DNA from: an uncultured Eubacteriales bacterium
GTDB lineage: Bacteria; Bacillota; Clostridia; Christensenellales; Aristaeellaceae
DNA length: 64,000 nt
Direction: 5' to 3'
Assembly: GCA_900548145.1 (NCBI GenBank)
Contig: URJB01000008.1
Coordinates: forward strand, 16,227 to 80,226
Part shown: positions 60,583 through 64,000 of the stretch, piece by piece
Position numbering within the stretch: position 1 is the stretch's first letter
Layout: the number at the start of each line of letters is the position of its first letter
Position numbers and translations under genes: made by a program
Notes under the pieces: model-generated
Databases searched by the model: none
What the model was told of the DNA's origin: nothing
What the model saw: the letters and a program-made list of their open reading frames with translations, nothing else

Positions 60583-61362
60583 ATGCTGGAACAACTGGAA
60601 GCCGTTGTTCGCCGCATTGGGCAAACGGTGGTCACGGCGGCGGAATTGTCGGTGACGGAAAAAGAAGGCCACGCCAATTTTGTGACGGATATGGACGTGC
60701 GGGTTCAGCGGATGTTGATGGAGGAACTGAGCACGCTGCTCCCGGATGCTGCGTTTATTTGCGAGGAAAAGGAAAACGAGAAGCTCTCGGAGGGGGAAAC
60801 GTGGATCGTTGACCCCATTGACGGGACCACGAACCTGATCCACCACTACCATCATTCGGCCCTTTCGGTGGCATTGCTGCGGAACCGGAAGCCTGTGCTG
60901 GCCTGCGTCTACAATCCCTTTACGGAGGAACTGTTCAGCGCGGAAAAAGGGCGCGGAGCATGGCTGAACGGGAAGCGGATCGCCGTCTCCCATCGTCCGC
61001 TGGATAACGCGTTGATCGGATTCGGCACGGCCCCCTACTATGAAGAACTGAGCCGCGCCACCATGAAGATCGCTTATCGGCTTCTGCATGAAGCGGGCGA
61101 TCTGCGGCGTTCCGGCTCGGCGGCGCTGGATCTGGCCTACGTGGCCTGTGGACGCATGGACGCTTTTTTTGAGCTGCGTCTGAAACCGTGGGATATCGCG
61201 GCGGGGGCGCTGCTGGTGACGGAGGCGGGCGGCGCATTTACCATGCCGTTGAACGAGAAAGTGGACTTTGACCTGTCCACGGCGGTGGTCGCCAGCAATG
61301 TGGAGTGTTTAGAGGGCCTTTGCCGAATTGTACTGGAAGAAGCGGCGGGGGAATCAGCCTGA
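60583..61362 (+). CDS. Inositol-monophosphatase-family phosphatase
   Basis: 259 aa. The metal-binding set of the FIG superfamily is visible: EEKENE (Glu near 66), WIVDPIDGTTNLIHHY (Asp-Pro-Ile-Asp-Gly-Thr-Thr, 81-96) and KPWDIAAGALLVTEAGG (about 205). It dephosphorylates inositol-1-phosphate or, as in SuhB/CysQ relatives, other small phosphates such as 3'-phosphoadenosine phosphate. AAGGGGGAAACGAT precedes ATG 60583. It stands alone after the ABC terminator and has its own hairpin downstream. Confidence 0.92.
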   Translation: MLEQLEAVVRRIGQTVVTAAELSVTEKEGHANFVTDMDVRVQRMLMEELSTLLPDAAFICEEKENEKLSEGETWIVDPIDGTTNLIHHYHHSALSVALLRNRKPVLACVYNPFTEELFSAEKGRGAWLNGKRIAVSHRPLDNALIGFGTAPYYEELSRATMKIAYRLLHEAGDLRRSGSAALDLAYVACGRMDAFFELRLKPWDIAAGALLVTEAGGAFTMPLNEKVDFDLSTAVVASNVECLEGLCRIVLEEAAGESA

Positions 61363-61378
61363 CAGGCGCAACATAAAG

Positions 61379-61414
61379 CAAAAGGGCGAACGGAAAATCC
61401 CGTTCGCCTTTTTT
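61379..61414. terminator. Shared terminator between the IMPase-family gene and the convergent secreted protein gene
   Basis: AAAGGGCGAACGG / CCGTTCGCCTTT with an AAAAT loop and T-run on the plus strand (TTTTTTA); TTTT on the minus strand. Confidence 0.92.
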
Positions 61415-62555
61415 ATTGATTGATCGACGGTGCAAGGCATCGTCCATATTCAGTATTCTCCGGGTCGATCATTTCGCCGGTCTGCGCATTGAGAATGATC
61501 GGTCGGTAGTACGGCTCGTCCTCCAACCAGCCGTCCGTATAGAACGGTCCGTTTCTTTCCGCCAAGGGGCCGTCCTGCTGATATTCACCCCATACAACCC
61601 AAGAGGGCAGCAGAAGCTGTTCCTGCGGGTTCTCCGTATCATACTGCACATAGCCAAGCGCCACTCGATCAACTGCACGAATGTATCCTGCACGTATGAG
61701 AGCCTCCGCTTTGCCTTTTACGTCATCAAACGGCAGCAGGGGAATGTCTTCCCGTACAACGTAGGTTTCCTCATAAAAGACACACTTGAGTAAAAAGGAA
61801 TCTTCGTCCCAGACATCGACAGAAGCGCAGCCGCGGCTTTCCAACAGGTAATTTTCATCCCCAACGGCTTTGGTGGAGAAGGTGCTGTGAACGCTCCCCA
61901 TGAAGGGAATGCCGTGGAAGATCTGGTGAAATTCCAAGTGATAATAGCCTTTTTCGCTGATGGGATCCCCGGTCTTTTTGGAAAAAGTGCGGTCAAAAAC
62001 GGCGACGTTGGTTAAATCCAGCGAGTCGTTTGGAAATAATTCCGAGACCTGTTTTTTCGCAGCCGCAACAGCATCCCCCAATAGAAGGGCATTGTTGTCC
62101 GCGTAAGCCGCGTCCATGCGGTAATCCGACAAAAGATGAGAGTCCCAACCCATGACAGCCTGATTGTAGGAAGCGTCGTCCTTCCGCGTTTTTCCCCATA
62201 TGGGCGGCGTTGCGTGATCGTAAGCCGTCGAAAAAGGGGTCGATTGAAAGCTGTAGGAGTTGACCTCGTCCGTTTCCATGGCCGATGTGCAAAAGGCTTG
62301 AAGCTCCTCGACACGCGCGTCAGGCAGCGGAGATGCAGCCTGCACCAGAATCATCGGGGCAGTTTCCACGGATGGAATTTCGATCTCCACATCGACAGGA
62401 ATCGTTCGTCCGTAAGCCTCATAGATTTCCTGCCAACGGGGAGAAGTCACGCCGAGCAACTCTCGAATGGAGTAGGAGCGTCCCTCTCCGATAGCCAGCG
62501 TCGGCCATAACATCAGCAGAGAAAGACAGAGTGAGACCAATCGCAGCTTTTTCAT
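61413..62555 (-). CDS. Secreted protein of unknown function
   Basis: 380 aa from ATG 62555 (GGAGGG six bases upstream). A signal peptide MKKLRLVSLCLSLLMLW (cut near AIG) opens it. The rest is a globular acidic protein with no recognised domain; notable segments are YYHLEFHQIFHGIPFMGSVHSTF and ILNAQTGEMIDPENTEYG near the C-terminus, similar in style to the pro-peptide (PepSY/YPEB-like) repeats of secreted clostridial proteins. The open frame continues upstream of the ATG into the Crp/Fnr fragment only because the two sequences happen to be in frame at a junction. Last gene of the GC-rich part. Confidence 0.72.
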   Translation of the reverse strand: MKKLRLVSLCLSLLMLWPTLAIGEGRSYSIRELLGVTSPRWQEIYEAYGRTIPVDVEIEIPSVETAPMILVQAASPLPDARVEELQAFCTSAMETDEVNSYSFQSTPFSTAYDHATPPIWGKTRKDDASYNQAVMGWDSHLLSDYRMDAAYADNNALLLGDAVAAAKKQVSELFPNDSLDLTNVAVFDRTFSKKTGDPISEKGYYHLEFHQIFHGIPFMGSVHSTFSTKAVGDENYLLESRGCASVDVWDEDSFLLKCVFYEETYVVREDIPLLPFDDVKGKAEALIRAGYIRAVDRVALGYVQYDTENPQEQLLLPSWVVWGEYQQDGPLAERNGPFYTDGWLEDEPYYRPIILNAQTGEMIDPENTEYGRCLAPSINQ

Positions 62556-62605
62556 GACCAACCCTCCATTATAAAGCGTTGTCATAAAATGGAACGAAAA
62601 AAGAA

Positions 62606-63131
62606 AGAAAAAACCTGCAATATCATCATTTGTGACTTGAAGATCAATAAAGATCCCCTTCTTAACTTTTCTTCCAAATAATCCAACTAAATAATAAATA
62701 AAAGCACATACAGCACCATTTTTACCATTCATTGTCATTAATTGCTGGCGATAAATGGCTTCCGACAACTTCTTACGATAATATGTATCCACATAATCTC
62801 TTAATGCTTCATTTTCACTTAAATATTTCGAAAACAATTTACGATTCACACGATAGAATACAGCCGTATCACTTTCAATACGAATATGAAAAGATGTTGA
62901 AGTAACCTTTTTTATTTCATCTTTTAAAAGTGAAAGCATGTCAAAACCTTTTAAATACATAATGTTAAATTCACGACCATCACTTAATATAATACTCGTT
63001 TTTACTATTCCATCTTTTAATATATAAATATCTGCCTGATCATGACCATCTATCATTAAATATGAATGCTTCTTTTTTTCGATCGTCGCAAGATTCTTCC
63101 CCTCAAAAAAATCTAATACAAACTCACTCAT
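62606..63131 (-). pseudogene. Truncated Crp/Fnr-family regulator at a composition break
   Basis: ATG 63131 (AAAGGGTAATTT upstream). The cyclic-nucleotide-binding jelly roll (residues about 15-125; DIYILKDGIVKTSI) is followed by the dimerisation helix, and the HTH begins as GIFIDLQVTNDDIAG, the point (near 62610) at which the family sequence stops and frame-matched GC-rich sequence starts. The HTH recognition helix is therefore missing. The DNA is strongly AT-rich, with T/A-ending codons, unlike everything upstream in the window. Confidence 0.75.
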
Positions 63132-63303
63132 AAATTACCCTTTCTAACCCGTTGTCTATTGAATCATAATTAACATACGTCATTCATTAACGTTTGTTAT
63201 AGATGAATCTAACAATAAAGCTATATATTTAATATATCATATTCTATCCACTCTTGACTAAATTCAGTTAATTTTTACAAACACTTACTAAAATGTACAA
63301 ACG
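63132..63303. other. AT-rich intergenic region between thiC and the Crp/Fnr fragment
   Basis: 172 bases, very AT-rich. No clear terminator stem for thiC was found; several TATAAT/TATATT-like boxes occur on the minus strand (63210-63245), any of which could start the Crp/Fnr transcript. Nothing else recognised. Confidence 0.4.
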
Positions 63304-64000
63304 TTACAAAATATCAATATTTTCTCCAGACAAAGCCTTATTCATACTTCTTACAGCACAGAATTTTCCACACATACTACAAGTATCACTGTGATCTTCT
63401 TCTGGCATACGAGATTGACGAATTGCTTTTGCAGTTTCTGGATCTAGCGCACACGCAAATTGAGCATCCCAATCTAGATTCTTTCTTGCATCAGCCATCT
63501 TGTCATCAATATCTCTAGCTCCAGGAACACCTTTGGCAATATCTGCTGCATGGGCTGCAATCTTAGAGGCAATAATACCTTGTTTTGTGTCTTCTACATT
63601 TGGTAAAGCCAAATGTTCTGCAGGCGTTACATAACATAAGAAAGCTGCACCCGACATAGCTGCAACAGCACCACCGATAGCGGCCGTAATATGATCATAG
63701 CCTGGCGCAATATCTGTAACTAATGGGCCTAACACATAGAATGGAGCTCCCATACAGATTTGTTGCTGAACCTGCATATTTGCAGCTACTTGATTCAAAG
63801 GAACATGTCCAGGTCCTTCAACAATCACTTGTACATTATGATCCCATGCACGTTTTGTAAGTTCTCCCAAACGCACCAATTCTTCAATTTGACACACATC
63901 TGTCGCATCCGCTAAACATCCTGGACGACAAGCATCTCCTAAAGAAATCGTTACATCATATTTTTCGCAAATATCCAAGATTTCATCATAAAATTCATAG
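63304..64000 (-). CDS. thiC: Phosphomethylpyrimidine synthase ThiC, 5' end outside window
   Basis: The C-terminal ~232 residues are present; the frame is open through base 64000. Clear ThiC landmarks: SLGDACRPG, VEGPGHVPL, APFYVLGPLVTDIAPGYDHIT, GAAFLCYVTPAEHL, DWDAQF and the C-terminal cluster motif CSMCGKFC (CxxCxxxxC type) for the radical SAM [4Fe-4S] cluster. It converts aminoimidazole ribotide to the thiamin pyrimidine. The DNA is AT-rich and belongs with the Crp/Fnr fragment, not with the GC-rich genes. A TPP riboswitch would be upstream of the start, outside this window. Confidence 0.95.
   Translation of the reverse strand, partial: YEFYDEILDICEKYDVTISLGDACRPGCLADATDVCQIEELVRLGELTKRAWDHNVQVIVEGPGHVPLNQVAANMQVQQQICMGAPFYVLGPLVTDIAPGYDHITAAIGGAVAAMSGAAFLCYVTPAEHLALPNVEDTKQGIIASKIAAHAADIAKGVPGARDIDDKMADARKNLDWDAQFACALDPETAKAIRQSRMPEEDHSDTCSMCGKFCAVRSMNKALSGENIDIL

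Noticed and set aside
62568..62573. TATAAT as promoter -10 for the secreted protein gene
   Set aside because: It directly abuts the GGAGGG ribosome-binding site, so transcription would start within or after that site, and no -35 box is present.
62555..63131. A 572-aa Crp/Fnr-secreted protein fusion
   Set aside because: A cytoplasmic regulator joined in frame to a protein with its own ribosome-binding site and signal peptide is not plausible; composition changes at the join. Treated as a junction artefact or foreign boundary.

Overview
The window comes from a GC-rich member of the Firmicutes, most likely an uncultured gut-type Clostridia. The evidence is a Gin-like (CsfB) sigma-G inhibitor just upstream of a thymidylate kinase gene (the csfB...tmk order known from Bacillus), HemZ, a YacL-type PIN-TRAM protein, YesM/YesN two-component regulation, Lpl-type sugar ABC permeases, many TTG/GTG starts behind strong AGGAGG sites, and a remnant of a sortase-type surface protein. 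No lineage can be fixed by reading alone. The last ~1.4 kb (from about 62.61 kb) is strongly AT-rich, begins inside a truncated Crp/Fnr gene and runs into thiC. It looks like a foreign block or an assembly chimera.

Layout. 1-7.3 kb: a tightly packed plus-strand cluster with a polytopic membrane protein, SDR, acyl carrier protein, AMP ligase, LuxE-like acyl-protein synthetase, LuxC-like acyl reductase, a GtrB/DPM1-type glycosyltransferase and a WecD-like acetyltransferase. It looks like activation and reduction of an acyl group coupled to a lipid-linked sugar. 7.3-14.1 kb: relA/spoT, a repeat-rich spacer, dtd, an MBL hydrolase, hemZ, glpK. 14.2-28.4 kb: mostly minus-strand housekeeping genes (PIN-TRAM, radA, mnmA, a HAD-thymidylate kinase fusion, gin, small membrane proteins, L,D-transpeptidase, serine hydrolase, HAD-IB, RHH regulator) interrupted by a decayed surface-protein gene, a metallophosphoesterase, a secreted parvulin-type foldase and a DUF4190-like protein. 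28.4-32.2 kb: clpB, smpB and ssrA (tmRNA). 32.3-33.5 kb: gene debris downstream of tmRNA (helicase, AraC and histidine-kinase fragments). 33.8-40.5 kb: an intact YesN/YesM - LplC - LplB - solute-binding protein sugar uptake locus, followed by an IS3-type transposase remnant. 41.3-51.9 kb: secreted FMN-binding protein, purA, GNAT and transglutaminase-like genes, pth-mfd, a small ferredoxin.

52.3-60.5 kb holds the most unusual locus: an oligopeptide/dipeptide-type ABC transporter in which the DppC-like permease carries a complete seven-repeat RCC1 beta-propeller between its first and second membrane segments, the OppF-like ATPase carries a ~175-residue charged, partly coiled-coil insertion between Walker A and the Q-loop, the binding protein is unusually long (718 aa), and a 62-aa single-pass membrane protein is translationally coupled at the end. 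The combination suggests an importer with an extracellular sensing or docking module and an extra cytoplasmic coupling arm. An inositol-monophosphatase-family gene and a secreted protein of unknown function follow before the composition break.

Apart from ssrA I see no rRNA, tRNA or CRISPR array. Starts were chosen by ribosome-binding-site spacing where noted. Functions are homology judgements made by eye.
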